Shown: positions 26,206 through 35,563 of the stretch, one piece after another
How the letters are laid out: the number at the start of each line of letters is the position of its first letter
How positions within the stretch are numbered: position 1 is the stretch's first letter
Source: Variovorax paradoxus B4
Lineage (GTDB): Bacteria > Pseudomonadota > Gammaproteobacteria > Burkholderiales > Burkholderiaceae_C
Reading direction: 5' to 3'
Length of the DNA stretch: 64,000 bases
NCBI RefSeq assembly: GCF_000463015.1
Contig: NC_022247.1
Coordinates: 682,001-746,000 of the forward strand
Notes under the pieces: model-generated
Seen by the model: the letters and a program-made list of their open reading frames with translations, nothing else
Told to the model about the DNA's origin: nothing
The model's database searches: none
Made by a program: the position numbers and the translations under genes

Positions 26206-26463
26206 GTGACTCGAAGACGATCCACCGAACCAGCGAATGCGCCGGCCTACGGCCAGCCCGTGCCCGCCGAGCGCAGCATGAAGCGCGAGGCCAGGACGCC
26301 GGCGGAAAACGGCGAGCCCGTGGGGCCCAACAACGGCCCGGCCATCACCGAGAAAAGAAAGCCGCCCACCCCCGGCGATGCCGCGGTAGGCGAAAGCGGC
26401 AACCACGGCAGTTCGCCGGGCAGCCAGCCCGGCCGCGCCGAAAAGGCATTCCGCGAGGAATGA
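26206..26463 (+). CDS. Small hydrophilic protein of unknown function
   Basis: This 85-residue protein is rich in Pro, Gly, Glu, Arg and Asn, without hydrophobic segments. Its make-up resembles stress-induced hydrophilins but no domain is recognised. Translation from GTG 26206 is supported by AAGGAGGAATCCAGC immediately upstream. The last residues are GRAEKAFREE. Confidence 0.5.
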   Translation: MTRRRSTEPANAPAYGQPVPAERSMKREARTPAENGEPVGPNNGPAITEKRKPPTPGDAAVGESGNHGSSPGSQPGRAEKAFREE

Positions 26464-26651
26464 GCCGGTGAATGCATCGGGGGCGCCGCGCCCCGAAAAA
26501 CGCCTACAGCGGACGTCAGGCGAAGCCGACACCGGTCCTCGCTTGCTCGAACACCATTTCTTCATGGAACCAGCCCACGCAGTGCAGCAGCTTGGCGCTG
26601 GCATTTCTCAACCCGCCTCCATTCCGACGAGGCCTACGAAGGAGTCATGAC

Positions 26652-27137
26652 ATGGCCAACTACACGAACACCGCGGACACCGCCACCACCGAGGACGTGG
26701 TCGAGGTGCTGAACGATCTTCTGGAGAACTCGCGCGACGGCGAATACGGCTTCCGCGCCTGTGCCGAGGAGGTCGATTCGCCGCAGCTCAAGCAGGTCTT
26801 CCAGAGCCGCTCGGCCGAATGCGCCAAGGCCGCGGGAGAAGTGGTCCAGCTTATCCAGCGTTTCGGCGGCTCGCCCGACAAGGGCGGCACGGCGACCGGT
26901 GCCATGCACCGCGGCTGGGTGCACGTGAAGGGCACGGTGGGCGCCAACAGCGCGCTCTCCATGCTCGAAGAATGCGAGCGCGGTGAAGACGCCGCGGTGG
27001 CGCGCTACCGCAAGGCGCTGAAGGAGGACCTGCCGGCCGACGTGCGCGCGGTGATCCAGCAGCAGTCCGAAGGCGCCAAGCGCAACCACGACCAGATCAA
27101 GCGGCTGCGCGACGAGATGCGCGGCAAGAGCAAGTAA
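26652..27137 (+). CDS. PA2169/DUF2383-type four-helix-bundle protein
   Basis: This 161-residue protein matches the DUF2383 (PA2169 family) ferritin-like four-helix bundle: VVEVLNDLLENSRDGEYGFRACAEEV near residue 15, QVFQSRSAECAKAAGEVVQLIQRFGG near 50, AMHRGWVHVKGTVGANSALSMLEECERGEDAAVARYRKAL near 85-120. The glutamates and histidines of the helices could hold a di-metal site. The family is linked to general stress or stationary phase. It is the last native-looking gene before the Tn7-like element, whose left end begins about 120 bases beyond the stop codon. Confidence 0.85.
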   Translation: MANYTNTADTATTEDVVEVLNDLLENSRDGEYGFRACAEEVDSPQLKQVFQSRSAECAKAAGEVVQLIQRFGGSPDKGGTATGAMHRGWVHVKGTVGANSALSMLEECERGEDAAVARYRKALKEDLPADVRAVIQQQSEGAKRNHDQIKRLRDEMRGKSK

Positions 27138-27257
27138 GTCATAAAGGGCAAAGGGGCTGCGCTGCCCGGCAGGGCCGCACGGGGCAAAATGGACAGCGTC
27201 CTGCAACTCCGTCGGCCTTGTCCTTGACCCCCATTCACTGCGACCTCACCCTGGTAC

Positions 27258-27280
27258 GACCAAATAGAGTTCAAAACAGC
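27258..27280 (+). repeat. Tn7-like left-end TnsB-binding repeat 1
   Basis: AAATAGAGTTCAAAACAGC at 27262-27280, preceded by GACC. It differs by one base from the copy at 27385. The layout GAC-[CA]AATA-AGT-AAAC-G matches the shape of the 22-base TnsB sites of Tn7 (for example GACAATAAAGTCTTAAACTG). Confidence 0.6.
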
Positions 27281-27331
27281 TCTGGATCGTTTTCCCTCGA
27301 GAGCAGCCTTCTCTCACTTGCAGCTTGGTGC

Positions 27332-27350
27332 TGTAAAGTTCAGAAATTGC
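27332..27350 (+). repeat. Tn7-like left-end TnsB-binding repeat 2 (diverged)
   Basis: TGTAAAGTTCAGAAATTGC shares the AAGTTCA core with repeat 1 and the TAAAGT core with Tn7 TnsB sites, one base longer in the second half. It lies 69 bases after repeat 1 and 54 before repeat 3, giving the three spaced sites typical of a Tn7 left end. Confidence 0.4.
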
Positions 27351-27359
27351 GGTGAATCC

Positions 27360-29249
27360 GTGGATGTTCGCCGCAAGCATGGAGAAATAGAGTGCAAAAC
27401 AGCCCAGCCGGCTGTTGTTCCGCAGCTGACCGAGGGGGTGGCACTCGCCTCATTGCTCGCATTTCATCGGCGTACCTCAGCGTCGACAAACAGCCGGACA
27501 AGGCACGACTTCTACGGTGATCGAGAACGGGCGCCGGATCCGCCCAACCTGCTAGGTGCAGGGCACGAGGACATCGCTAGACGCATCTTTGGGGGGAAAA
27601 TTTCGGGCCAGGATGTGCTGATGCGCCACACATTGTTCGGTTTTTACAGTCGCTTGCTGACAGAAGACGCGAACAAGAAATGGGCGGAAGACCTAGCCAA
27701 CTGCCGCAGGGTGCCGATTGCGGCCTACCTCGACACCAAGAGCGGTCCTCTCTCGTCTCTGGGAGCTTCTGGTGCACTGAGAAAATGCTACGCCTGCATC
27801 GACTCGGATCTTGTCCAAGGGGAAATCCCCGGGTGGAGAGTCCTGCACCAACTTCCATTTCTGAGCCACTGCGTCGAACACTCGCAGCACCTAGTGTCAA
27901 TCTGCCCGTCTTGCTCACACGCATTCGAACGAGGTGCCGACTTCCGACTGCCGATCGACCCGTGTAGGCATTGCGGGTACGCCCAGTACCCTGTGAGAAC
28001 GCCCGAACTGTGCCGGGGGCAACTGTTGTTGGGGCGACTGTGCTCAAGAGTATTCAGCGGCTTGGTCCCGGATCTGGAACCTTCCCGATGGGTGGACTGG
28101 GTTAACGCGACGAATGCCGAGTTTGTAAATGCAGAGATCGCCGTGGCGAGCGTAGAGGGTCATCTCATCGAGCTTTGGGACGTGAGTTCGATAGCGGAGT
28201 TATCTTCAGTCTTGGGCTACACCTTGCCGGGGGATTTCGTCGGCCAGGAGTTGGGGCTCGCGATGAGTTCTCGGATATGGCTATCTCGTTTGCTGGTTTT
28301 CAGCGCGGCCTGTTCGTTGATGAACAAGAACCCGACCTCAGGAAATGCCGCATCCGAAGAATTGTCAGAAGTTAATGGTCGCTTTGAACTTCTTGCTCGA
28401 CTTGCGGCGGCCAGTGCCATTCCACAAGGAGTGATAGATCGCCTAATCGCTGGTGACGCCGTCTCGGCAGTGGTTGGTGCGCGAATGGTCACGATTGGAA
28501 GACTCCGGCGCTTTCTCAGGTCACTCCCCCGCGAGATATCCAGCCTTCTGCAAAAGACCGGCAAGAATGGTCGGCAACAGAGACGGGCTGACAGTCCTTT
28601 GAAGGAAACAAAGCATGACGAACTGCTCGCTGTCAGTCGTCAGGCCCTGCTAGATGCCAAAGCCGTCAATGCGAATCTGACAAGAACCGAGGCAGCCAAG
28701 CTGTTCCCGAGCCGATACAGATGGTTGACTCGACACGACTCGGAATGGCTCGCCGCGGAACTTCCGTCGCTGCTCCCGTCAAGCGGAGGAGTGCAGGGAT
28801 GGTTTTCCTATTTCGACAATGAAAAGGAACGCCGGCAGGCGTATCAAAACGTCGTCTTGGAGTTCCTGCGGCACAAGCCCGGAGCGGGAAGATCCGAAGT
28901 CTACAAGGAGCAACGCCGAGCCATGACGTGGCTACTCCAAAATGAACGGGCCTGGTGCGACCTGCATGTTCCCTTCCAAGCCAAATCCCAGTCGAGGTTC
29001 GAATGGTATCGGGGAGCTGAGCCGCTGGTACTTCCCGAGCCGGTTCTCAAGAGCCGATACCGGGACGACGATGAACGCACCGCGTTATCGAAGACAGCGG
29101 TTCTCCGGATGCGTGCCTTGAACCCTCATCTGCTGCGGTCAGAGTTGGTCCGAGCGTGCTCCAGCTCAATCAATTGGCTTCGGCATAGAGATCCTGAGTG
29201 GCTCGAAGAGCACCTGCCACCCACAGTCAGGGATCCAAAGAGAAAATAA
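27360..29249 (+). CDS. tnsD: TnsD-like target-site selector (TniQ family, long form)
   Basis: About 600-630 residues, depending on the start. TniQ domain first (ALASLLAFHRRTSA, FYSRLLTED), then a zinc-ribbon type segment CVEHSQHLVSICPSCSHAF with DPCRHCGYAQ near residue 200, and a long C-terminal half with two repeated helix-turn-helix-like units of the form RTEAAKLFPSRYRWLTRHDSEWLAAELPS and LRSELVRACSSSINWLRHRDPEWLEEHLP. This is the TnsD layout: sequence-specific DNA binding that directs the transposase to an attachment site. Possible starts are TTG 27318, GTG 27360 and GTG 27438; the first two run across TnsB repeats. It converges with tniQ. Confidence 0.8.
   Translation: MDVRRKHGEIECKTAQPAVVPQLTEGVALASLLAFHRRTSASTNSRTRHDFYGDRERAPDPPNLLGAGHEDIARRIFGGKISGQDVLMRHTLFGFYSRLLTEDANKKWAEDLANCRRVPIAAYLDTKSGPLSSLGASGALRKCYACIDSDLVQGEIPGWRVLHQLPFLSHCVEHSQHLVSICPSCSHAFERGADFRLPIDPCRHCGYAQYPVRTPELCRGQLLLGRLCSRVFSGLVPDLEPSRWVDWVNATNAEFVNAEIAVASVEGHLIELWDVSSIAELSSVLGYTLPGDFVGQELGLAMSSRIWLSRLLVFSAACSLMNKNPTSGNAASEELSEVNGRFELLARLAAASAIPQGVIDRLIAGDAVSAVVGARMVTIGRLRRFLRSLPREISSLLQKTGKNGRQQRRADSPLKETKHDELLAVSRQALLDAKAVNANLTRTEAAKLFPSRYRWLTRHDSEWLAAELPSLLPSSGGVQGWFSYFDNEKERRQAYQNVVLEFLRHKPGAGRSEVYKEQRRAMTWLLQNERAWCDLHVPFQAKSQSRFEWYRGAEPLVLPEPVLKSRYRDDDERTALSKTAVLRMRALNPHLLRSELVRACSSSINWLRHRDPEWLEEHLPPTVRDPKRK
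27385..27403 (+). repeat. Tn7-like left-end TnsB-binding repeat 3
   Basis: AAATAGAGTGCAAAACAGC is identical to repeat 1 at 18 of 19 positions and in the same orientation, 123 bases away. It lies inside or just upstream of the TnsD-like reading frame, depending on its true start. Confidence 0.6.
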
Positions 29250-29361
29250 AACTACCTCACGGCCTCGGTCGTCGTCTCGCTTCTGCAATGCATTCGCAAC
29301 TCGAAGAAGTGGCCGAGGAAGATATCTCATGGCAATGGACGCGCGGCTGCACGCGGCCGTT

Positions 29362-30687
29362 TCATACGTGGCTTGTTGGGTTAAACAGCACCAACTGGCG
29401 TTCCGACCGAGAAGGGACCTGCGTCAGAATTTTTCGCAACTGATCTGGCGCGTGCTCTCGCAGCCATCGCATCTCCGCACCGCAGTTGCGCTCCACCTCC
29501 TGCCGCGAATGGTGTGGGTGCAATGCTATTTCCGCTCGAAGAGCCTGCACTGCCATACTCAGCTTCTCCTCTTTCAGACGCGCCCGCCAAGAACGACGAA
29601 GGTTGGGGTCGGCCTCCAACCATCTCACCACGTCGGTCCGTGAGGCCCGCAGCATGCTCATCACTTCGCCGTAGCTGCCGGCTTGTGCAAAAGCGTCCAC
29701 CACATAAGGCGGTGTTCCCACCGAGGGCAACGCGGCCTCGAAAAGCGCGATCTGTCCGGCTTCGTCTAGGCGACGTCCATTCACCGCATCTCGGAAGGAT
29801 TGTGCGGCCGCGGGTGCGTCTGGCCAGCTAAGTGCACTCCACAACACGACCCACCGGACAGCGTGTGTGTTCTTGTGCCTCCATAGCTGGCCCGCAATCC
29901 ACTCGCCATCCGCCAACGAAGCGACCCAGTTCGGCCCCCGGCTCAATCGTTCGGATGTTCGCGTTGACCTGAACCAACTGGCCAAGCGCGAATGCCGGAC
30001 GCTGCGTGTCGATGCATGCATGATTCCCAGTTGACGCAAGCGTGCCTGCGTCGCAAGCCTCAGCGTGTGCATGTCTATGTCGGCCACGCCGCGAAGCGCT
30101 TCCCCGATCGATGTGAGCAGCAGGTCAGCTTCCCGAGGCTCTGGATGCCCCGGAGCGCAACTCTCTTCTGGGATCAGCCATCGCTTGTTTCGCCCTTGAA
30201 TCACACTCAGAGCCGAACCGTGGATGCTGCAGGTCCATGTGGTGGGAAACTGATGCGACACATGCCAATAAGGGCGGCCGACTTCAGCGAAGTCCGCGCG
30301 AACGCATTGCCCGCAAAACTTCAGGGGATGCTCCGGTCGAAGTGTGCGAGACGATCCGTCAAGCATTCGACGCACATGCTGCGCGGCGCCGTCGGCCAGT
30401 GTCGCAGCGACAGCGCGCTTGGACGCATTGCTGACGAACGGTAAGTAGTACCCGGCAATTGTGTGATGACGGGCTATCTCGAGAGAGGCAGGTAGCCCTC
30501 GCTCTGGCCCAAGGGGGAGACGGTTGATACCCGCCGGAAAATCGTGTTGCCGGGCCCCATGCCGCACGCCCAGCAAGGCGAGCGAAGTCTCCTCGCAATT
30601 CACGCCGCCATTCATGACGTGCACGGCCGCGCAGAAACTGTACAAAGTCTCGTCGGGCTCCAGGGCTGGGAGAAAGCCGAGCTTCAC
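29362..30687 (-). CDS. tniQ: Second TniQ-family transposition protein (short form)
   Basis: This 441-residue protein has an N-terminal TniQ domain (LPALEPDETLYSFCAAVHVMNG, HHTIAGYYLPF), a zinc-binding pair with FCGQCV near residue 126 and TWTCSIHG near 150, and a helical C-terminus ending with a unit ALRAEIALHPHHSRQEVERN and AEMRWLREHAPDQLRKIL that resembles those in the neighbouring TnsD-like protein. It starts with GTG at 30687, six bases after tnsC, as fourth gene of the transposase operon. Tn7-like elements with both a TnsD and a second TniQ usually use the second for another target pathway. Confidence 0.82.
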   Translation of the reverse strand: MKLGFLPALEPDETLYSFCAAVHVMNGGVNCEETSLALLGVRHGARQHDFPAGINRLPLGPERGLPASLEIARHHTIAGYYLPFVSNASKRAVAATLADGAAQHVRRMLDGSSRTLRPEHPLKFCGQCVRADFAEVGRPYWHVSHQFPTTWTCSIHGSALSVIQGRNKRWLIPEESCAPGHPEPREADLLLTSIGEALRGVADIDMHTLRLATQARLRQLGIMHASTRSVRHSRLASWFRSTRTSERLSRGPNWVASLADGEWIAGQLWRHKNTHAVRWVVLWSALSWPDAPAAAQSFRDAVNGRRLDEAGQIALFEAALPSVGTPPYVVDAFAQAGSYGEVMSMLRASRTDVVRWLEADPNLRRSWRARLKEEKLSMAVQALRAEIALHPHHSRQEVERNCGAEMRWLREHAPDQLRKILTQVPSRSERQLVLFNPTSHV

Positions 30688-30693
30688 GGGGAC

Positions 30694-32229
30694 TCACTTG
30701 TCGCTGGAGGACGTGGGCTTCGGTCTTTTTGGCTGAGGTGCCGATGTCGCCTGATCATCCTTCGTTTTCAGGGCAGCCTCGATCAGGTCAGCGCTGAAAC
30801 CCAGCATGGCCACCTCTTCTTCGGACAGATTCGCCATGGATTTCAAGCGGGCCGCCGTGCTGTTGTGCTGCCGAGTGAGACTTGCTTTGTGAGCTCGAAG
30901 CAAACGCTGGACTGCGGCGTGGGTGGAGGCGTCACGCACCAATGGAACTTGCGGAGCCTGCCTGCCAGCCGGTGTCGCGGCGCTTTCGGTGCCTGCCTTG
31001 TCCTGAGTTTCCGGTATGTCCAGATATGCGGTTTTAGAGGGGCTATCACTTTCCTTCCCTGTTGCGGCCAGTGCGATGTCTTTGAGATCGCGAAAGGTGG
31101 CTGAATCGGCGCCTGCATGGATGTCCTCCAGGGCCAATTCAGCCGAACTCAGAGCGCTGCTCCTGCGCAGTGCCGCCCTTTGGCTCGCCGCATCCAGCGC
31201 GACATACAAGCCTGGGATGCCTCCCGTGAGATCGAATTCCACCTTGTCTCGCACGCTTTTTTCCATAGCATCGCTCTCAAGCAGCGAGAAGCACCGCATG
31301 CGGGGAACAAAGTCATCCTTCCACCAAGGCGAGTCCGCGCTGGAGGCAGGAATGAGTTCGTGGATTCCACCGATGGAAAATCGTCGCTGCACCTGGGAAA
31401 AGCCTTCCAGGTTGACGAAAGCCAGCGGGCTTCCAACCATCACCACGGAAATGCCGAGGTTCATCAGCATCAAATAGAAGAGGATGAACTCGATTCCCCA
31501 CGGGCTGTCATCAAAGTTCTGCTTTTGTTTTTCGTCGATCACCAAGAGCGCAACGCGATGATTCGAAAGCGTTCGGGCCACTGTGGCCAGGAGACTGTCG
31601 ATGTTCTCCTTCTTATGATGTTGGACGTAGTAATCGCTGCCCAAAGCCACGTCGATTGCAGACAGAATGAGCTTCAGCAATCCCCCGCGAGACCCGTTCG
31701 ATGCATGATTGACGTAGACCCAAATCAATTGGTCCAGCTTCGTCCATTTACACTCCTCTGATGGGCCATGCCGAATCACTTGTTCCGGTGCAATGATCTC
31801 CAGCACGCGCGCGACGATTCGGGACTTGCCCATGCCCGTCATGCCCTTGATGATCGCGCCTGCTGCATCGAGGCTTGCCACGCGACGCATCTCTTTCAAC
31901 GAAGTGCTCAGTAGCACCGTGTTTCTGCGCCGCCGCTCGTTGGGGTCTAACGGATTGGTCAACACCAAGGATCTCCGCAGCAGATCCTGCAACCCCGACG
32001 CAATGTCCAAGATGGTTCGGATCGGTACGAAGTGCTTGGCCGAGAAACTGAGCAGCGCCTCGCGTGCCCCCGGGCGCAGCGGTCGCCAATCGTGGCCATC
32101 GAGCGGATAGTTCCGCAGGTTGTTTGCCCATTGGTCGTACGGAACGAAGGGCGGAAGTGCCTCGATGAATGGGTTGGGGCCGAGAAGCAATTCGGGGCGT
32201 TCGTGGAGTGCGGAGGTTGCGATGGTCAT
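30694..32229 (-). CDS. tnsC: TnsC-like AAA+ ATPase of the Tn7-like element
   Basis: This 511-residue protein has the Walker A motif GMTGMGKSR near residue 131 and a Walker B-type VALLVIDEKQ near 231, followed by VVMVGSPLAFVNLEGFSQVQRRF, the sensor region of TnsC/TniB proteins. The N-terminal 90 residues (FVPYDQWANNLRNYPLDG) and a long charged C-terminus ending KPTSSSDK are outside the ATPase core. TnsC polymerises on the chosen target and recruits TnsAB. It overlaps tnsB by four bases (ATGA). Confidence 0.9.
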   Translation of the reverse strand: MTIATSALHERPELLLGPNPFIEALPPFVPYDQWANNLRNYPLDGHDWRPLRPGAREALLSFSAKHFVPIRTILDIASGLQDLLRRSLVLTNPLDPNERRRRNTVLLSTSLKEMRRVASLDAAGAIIKGMTGMGKSRIVARVLEIIAPEQVIRHGPSEECKWTKLDQLIWVYVNHASNGSRGGLLKLILSAIDVALGSDYYVQHHKKENIDSLLATVARTLSNHRVALLVIDEKQKQNFDDSPWGIEFILFYLMLMNLGISVVMVGSPLAFVNLEGFSQVQRRFSIGGIHELIPASSADSPWWKDDFVPRMRCFSLLESDAMEKSVRDKVEFDLTGGIPGLYVALDAASQRAALRRSSALSSAELALEDIHAGADSATFRDLKDIALAATGKESDSPSKTAYLDIPETQDKAGTESAATPAGRQAPQVPLVRDASTHAAVQRLLRAHKASLTRQHNSTAARLKSMANLSEEEVAMLGFSADLIEAALKTKDDQATSAPQPKRPKPTSSSDK

Positions 32230-34592
32230 TGGAACTCCTCCTCGTTTGCCATCTCCATCGCTCGAGAAGCCGCGGATTTTTCCTGGCGATCGCTTACGGG
32301 TTCGCTTTGGGGTTGGCCATCCGGTTCTGCGCCCTCCGGCGCGAACCCCGCAGTGTCCGCAGATTTCTCCGCGTTGCGCAACCGCTTCATCTCTTCCGCG
32401 AGATTGCCACGCAGTCCGTCGCGGAAGGATTTCTTGCTGGGCTTGGCGTCGAGTGCGTCCATTTCCTTGGCCAATTCGCCCTTGGCTTGGTGGGTCGTAG
32501 ATTGCCGGCGCAATGCCTTGTCGGCGGCAAACTGTTCGTCTGTCCCGGCGGCAAGATCGACGTCCAACTGCAGTTCCTCTTGTATCGATACCCAGTCCGC
32601 AAGCGTCACGCGTCGCCATTCGGAGTCTCTGACAGCGCAGTTGAGCTTGATCATCCCCGACTTGGTTGGAAGCCATGCCACGGTCAGATCCGCTTCATCC
32701 AGCTTGATCAGCACATGAAGAACCTCCTTTCGTCGGCGAACCTCCGAGAGAAGATTCGTCGCCATCAGGGCGGGGCTTGTGAAGCGCATCCGCGGGAGGA
32801 TCTGTTCCCGTCCGTGGACTTTAGCGGTGAGGTAGACGCCGTTCTTTCTGATGATCGCCTTGTGGTCAGGAAGCATGAACGCGCGGAGTTCGTCAACGTC
32901 GCATGAGATCTCGGCGCTCAAGCGGGTGCGCAGCCAGTTAAAAATGTTGAGTCGCGTCGGTCGGATCTCCGGGTTCTCTCTGAGCATCGCAAGAGGCTGG
33001 AAGTCCGGAACCTCCTGGTTGTTGTATTCCAGAATGTGCCAAATCAGCTCTCGCATGTACTCGTAATAGTTCCACAACGCGCGCTGCGCCGCGTGCTCCT
33101 CGCCCCGCTTCGTGTGTGTGCCTCCGGCGGTATTGCCGGGCGCCTTCTCGTCGAGCATCTTGTGGTCGGTGTGATGTTGACTTTCGATGTCTCCCTTCAG
33201 GTCTCCGCGCATCGTGGGCGGATAGTTGAGCCCGAAGCCGAACTGGGTGGAGGCGGCGTCGATCGCGTGGCCCTTCATTTCGCCGTGGTCGGCGGTGTAG
33301 GTGCGATGCAGAATCGCGGGCCATTCATCTTCCGTGATGATGATTCCGAACCTGCGGCAGAACTCCACCTTGGAACTGGCGGCGTGCAGGATGGTTTTCA
33401 TGGCAGTGTTCGGGGAGGGAGGCTCCCAACTGCAATTCAACCCAACGATCAAGGTACTTCCGACATCTTTGATCAGGCTTCGGGTCATTGCCGGAAGTTT
33501 CTTCAGGCGACTGATGAACGACGTGAGAAAAACGTCGGTCGAAGTCGCATCGAAGACCCCGCGCTGGCCGACAACCGCCGCGACGTCCTGAACGGAGCCG
33601 CCGCGGGCATCGAAACGTTGACTGAACTTGCGCACGCCGAGGAGAATTTCCGTGACGGTACGGTCGTCATTCAGGATTTTTCCCCACCGGATGAACTGAC
33701 CGAAGGTGGGCCGCTCCCACTTGGGCAGCATGCTGACCTTCTTCGACCCGTCCGGTTGGATCTCATGCTCGGCCCAGTACGTGCTGCAAGCCATGAGGTA
33801 CGCGTCGCGACGGCTGACGTCGTGCTTGATCAGGCGATAGAAGAACGCCAGCTTCTGCTTGTCGCTGTTCAGGTCCTCGTGCGCGTCCTTGCCGCCACCT
33901 TTGTCAAGCGCATACCCACGAGACTTGATTCGGCCTGCATTGAACAGGCGGGTTCCTCGGCCTAGCTTTGCCTGCTGTGCCTTGGGATGGCCGGGGTTTC
34001 CGCACCGGCCAAAACCGGATTCGAGTGCGCTGGCCTTGCTGCCCAAGGCCCAATACCTGTTGAGCCAGCAGTACAAGGTCGCTGGCGACCTGCCGCACGC
34101 CTTCGCCCGCTTTCTGATCTGCTTGGGAAGCGAAGTGTCTCTCAGCATTTCCAGCGCTGAACGAAGTGGTGTTCCCTCGCCGGCCGGCTGCAGTAGCGGA
34201 CGCAGGACTTCATAGCGTTTGTCACGACGTTTGAAATCCTTCTCCAGGCTCTTCAGTGCCCGTCCCCCGCAGTAGCTTCGTCGCTGATCGTCTGTGAGCG
34301 AGGTGGTTGTCAGGTTGAGTTTGTAGATCAACTTCCCGTTCAAGGCGTCAACGAGATCGGAAAGCGGAGCGCAACGTGGGCTGCCCACGTAGTACTCCAT
34401 TTGATTGGGATCGCTCTTTGACTTGCGGGGAAAATCGATCAGCCACACCTTGTTTTCTTGCGGAAGAAGTCCAATGATGCGGGTCGGGCCGGTCAAGTCG
34501 GCCAAGCCAGTCAAACTGGTCGGTTCAATGCTTTCGAGCAGGTTGTCCAAGACCGCGCCGAGCTTGATATCAGGAGGAAGGTCCAAGTTCAT
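32226..34592 (-). CDS. tnsB: TnsB-like DDE transposase
   Basis: This 788-residue protein has N-terminal DNA-binding domains that include GRSPATLYCWLNRYWALG near residue 175, then the RNase H-fold integrase core. Catalytic acidic residues lie in GVFDATSTDVF (near 345), TADHGEMKGHA (near 434) and DIESQHHTDHKML (near 469). A C-terminal beta-barrel region and a charged tail that should contact TnsC follow. It binds the end repeats and joins the 3' ends to target DNA. It overlaps tnsA and tnsC by ATGA junctions, so the operon is tightly coupled. Confidence 0.92.
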   Translation of the reverse strand: MNLDLPPDIKLGAVLDNLLESIEPTSLTGLADLTGPTRIIGLLPQENKVWLIDFPRKSKSDPNQMEYYVGSPRCAPLSDLVDALNGKLIYKLNLTTTSLTDDQRRSYCGGRALKSLEKDFKRRDKRYEVLRPLLQPAGEGTPLRSALEMLRDTSLPKQIRKRAKACGRSPATLYCWLNRYWALGSKASALESGFGRCGNPGHPKAQQAKLGRGTRLFNAGRIKSRGYALDKGGGKDAHEDLNSDKQKLAFFYRLIKHDVSRRDAYLMACSTYWAEHEIQPDGSKKVSMLPKWERPTFGQFIRWGKILNDDRTVTEILLGVRKFSQRFDARGGSVQDVAAVVGQRGVFDATSTDVFLTSFISRLKKLPAMTRSLIKDVGSTLIVGLNCSWEPPSPNTAMKTILHAASSKVEFCRRFGIIITEDEWPAILHRTYTADHGEMKGHAIDAASTQFGFGLNYPPTMRGDLKGDIESQHHTDHKMLDEKAPGNTAGGTHTKRGEEHAAQRALWNYYEYMRELIWHILEYNNQEVPDFQPLAMLRENPEIRPTRLNIFNWLRTRLSAEISCDVDELRAFMLPDHKAIIRKNGVYLTAKVHGREQILPRMRFTSPALMATNLLSEVRRRKEVLHVLIKLDEADLTVAWLPTKSGMIKLNCAVRDSEWRRVTLADWVSIQEELQLDVDLAAGTDEQFAADKALRRQSTTHQAKGELAKEMDALDAKPSKKSFRDGLRGNLAEEMKRLRNAEKSADTAGFAPEGAEPDGQPQSEPVSDRQEKSAASRAMEMANEEEFQ

Positions 34593-35563
34593 CGAGCGGC
34601 CCCCACCCAGGAAGCAAAAAGCTCGCGACGCAGTTTGCGCCCACCGGGGATCAGCGGATGCCAGGTCTCCAGCGGCTGGGACACGTCGTGATCCAGGTCC
34701 TGGAACCAGATAGCCGCAGCAAGCGCCTGCTTGCATGCTTCGAAATCCAGCACCAATCGTGTCGCGAGTTCGGTGACGACTGCATGGACGGGGCGCTCGT
34801 AGGCTCGCCGCATGCACGCGTTGACCACCGTCTGATACAGATGCGACTGACGCAAAGCCACCATCGCATCTTGTGTCAATAGTGGATGCAGAACGTCCAA
34901 GCTTCGAAGGAGCTCGGGCGATAGCCGTTCGGAATGTGTCAGGCAGTAGCGAATGGACGACTCCTCGCAGTACCTGTGTATCAGCGCAAGACGCTGCTTC
35001 AGCCGGCTGAAGTCGCCGTCTTGGCGCATGAGTTCTTCTGGCTTGCAGTCGTGCGCCGTGAGGTAGTAATTGCCGTCGGCGTGTTGCCAAGTTGCCAGGA
35101 TGTCGATCGTGGCGACGTAAGGCACATCGGTGCCAACATACAGGCCGTGCTCGACACCAAGGTCGTTGGCAATGTCCATGAGTCCTCGAACCCGAATCAA
35201 CTCGGTCCCAGGAAGACCGCAGATCGCGTGGTTGTGAGCCCAGGGCCATGCCGGATACTGGTCCCGCGTGTCAATGGCGCCCAACCACTTCAGAAGCAAC
35301 AGCATCGATCGTTCTCCGTTCGCGCGATAGTGGTGCTTATGCCCCGTGCCTGGCGAAGGCAAATGGCCGATGAACGAACTGGGCGAGTAGTCCTTCTTGG
35401 TCACCCGGAGCCAAGGCTTGTAGTCGTGCAGGTGACCTTGGCCAAATCCTTCCCGTATCAGCTGCACCAGTTTTTTCCACGTCATGAGTCCGGATTGCGG
35501 CGCAGGGCGTCGGCGCGGAATGACGAATTCCGCCGCCCGGAAGCCAGCGATGCGCGAACTCAT
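34589..35563 (-). CDS. tnsA: TnsA-like endonuclease of the Tn7-like element
   Basis: This 324-residue protein has a restriction-endonuclease-type core: Glu in ANGERSMLLLLKWLG near residue 84, Asp in YVATIDILATW near 152 and Lys in TAHDCKPEEL near 170, followed by a helical C-terminal domain. TnsA cuts the 5' ends so the element moves by cut-and-paste. The ATG at 35563 is preceded by GGAGGTCGGC, a strong ribosome-binding site; the longer frame to 35611 lacks one. It is first gene of the tnsA-tnsB-tnsC-tniQ operon. Confidence 0.85.
   Translation of the reverse strand: MSSRIAGFRAAEFVIPRRRPAPQSGLMTWKKLVQLIREGFGQGHLHDYKPWLRVTKKDYSPSSFIGHLPSPGTGHKHHYRANGERSMLLLLKWLGAIDTRDQYPAWPWAHNHAICGLPGTELIRVRGLMDIANDLGVEHGLYVGTDVPYVATIDILATWQHADGNYYLTAHDCKPEELMRQDGDFSRLKQRLALIHRYCEESSIRYCLTHSERLSPELLRSLDVLHPLLTQDAMVALRQSHLYQTVVNACMRRAYERPVHAVVTELATRLVLDFEACKQALAAAIWFQDLDHDVSQPLETWHPLIPGGRKLRRELFASWVGAAR

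Noticed and set aside
27142..27200. GC-rich inverted sequence after the DUF2383 gene, considered as a terminator or tRNA remnant
   Set aside because: There is no clean stem with a T tract and no tRNA cloverleaf signatures such as GTTCGAATC.
31117..31761. Plus-strand frame opposite tnsC
   Set aside because: It is the shadow of the ATPase gene, which carries Walker motifs in the other strand.
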